Assembly (NCBI RefSeq): GCF_900182595.1
Contig: NZ_FXTN01000004.1
Location: 310,001 to 374,000 of the forward strand
From: Pedobacter westerhofensis
GTDB lineage: Bacteria > Bacteroidota > Bacteroidia > Sphingobacteriales > Sphingobacteriaceae
DNA length: 64,000 nt
Direction of reading: 5' to 3'
Shown: one piece after another, positions 63,835 through 64,000 of the stretch
How the letters are laid out: every line of letters begins with the position of its first letter
Position numbering within the stretch: the stretch's first letter is position 1
Position numbers and translations under genes: made by a program
The notes under the pieces: generated by a model
What the model saw: only the letters and a program-made list of their open reading frames with translations
Databases searched by the model: none
What the model was told of the DNA's origin: nothing

Positions 63835-64000
63835 ATGAAAGCAGTTGTAATCAAAAATTATGGGGGGCCGGAAGTCCTCGATATAAGTGAGTTACCGACC
63901 CCCACCATAACAGATCCTTCGCAAGTGCTCGTGAAGGTGAGGGCTACATCGATAAATCCGCTCGATTATCAGGTAAGGCGTGGAGATTATGCTTCTCTGT
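63835..64000 (+). CDS. NADPH:quinone oxidoreductase-like MDR protein (partial)
   Basis: The ATG at 63835 opens a frame that runs off the window after 55 codons. It reads MKAVVIKNYGGPEVLDISEL followed by QVLVKVRATSINPLDYQVRRGD, which is the N-terminal GroES-like part of the zinc-free medium-chain dehydrogenase/quinone oxidoreductase group (the N-P-L-D motif replaces the zinc-ligand cysteine). Such enzymes reduce quinones or enones with NADPH. A 16 bp palindrome upstream may be its operator. Confidence 0.8.
   Translation, partial: MKAVVIKNYGGPEVLDISELPTPTITDPSQVLVKVRATSINPLDYQVRRGDYASL

Overview
The window reads as chromosomal DNA of a Bacteroidota bacterium, most likely a Pedobacter-like Sphingobacteriaceae member. 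The support is a SusC/SusD pair with a two-component sensor of the hybrid (HTCS) type, many secreted hydrolases with signal peptides ending in AQ, DUF3823/DUF4965/DUF3863 families largely known from this phylum, and moderate GC content. I see no rRNA, tRNA, CRISPR array, phage or intact insertion sequence. The assignment to genus is inference.

Layout. 1-17,900: scattered housekeeping and exported enzymes (free Met-R-sulfoxide reductase, flavin-binding stress protein, type B carboxylesterase, class C beta-lactamase-like hydrolase, SDR, large alpha/beta esterase, Gfo/Idh/MocA oxidoreductase, CocE/NonD hydrolase, exported acetolactate decarboxylase, DUF885 peptidase, UMF1 transporter, cytochrome c lipoprotein). 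Convergent gene ends here carry strong hairpins, and two of these gaps carry arrays of degenerate 17-18 bp tandem repeats (1206-1680 and 8990-9067).

18,228-24,885: a very compact seven-gene island with a PIG-L deacetylase, a NodS-like methyltransferase, four glycosyltransferases and an acyl-CoA-dehydrogenase-fold flavoprotein, arranged in interlocked divergent and convergent units that overlap each other. It looks like a biosynthetic locus for an unidentified de-N-acetylated and methylated glycoconjugate. I regard it as the best candidate for an undescribed system.

24,977-45,071: an alcohol dehydrogenase, then a polysaccharide-utilisation locus. It has a sensor kinase and an AraC-type response regulator, which are normally one HTCS protein but are here separated at a run of seven A residues. 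These are followed by SusC, SusD, a DUF3823 lipoprotein, a DUF4965 glutaminase-like protein and a GH43 enzyme. Nearby lie a DoxX-like membrane protein, a Crp/Fnr regulator, a second Gfo/Idh/MocA protein, an M61 peptidase and a PL22-type oligogalacturonate lyase, which together hint at pectin-derived substrates.

45,390-58,462: a FtsX-like permease; a three-gene phosphorelay operon whose first kinase has nine tandem 21-residue coiled-coil repeats; AraC regulators; EthD, GNAT/YjdJ, YjdI ferredoxin and pirin genes; a frameshifted alpha/beta-hydrolase relic; and an SDR-NmrA-AraC operon.

58,800-64,000: a DUF3863 protein, a GH2 glycosidase and a second exported protein that shares motif order with the DUF3863 protein, probably one carbohydrate-processing operon. 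The window ends inside an NADPH:quinone oxidoreductase-like gene preceded by a 16 bp palindrome.
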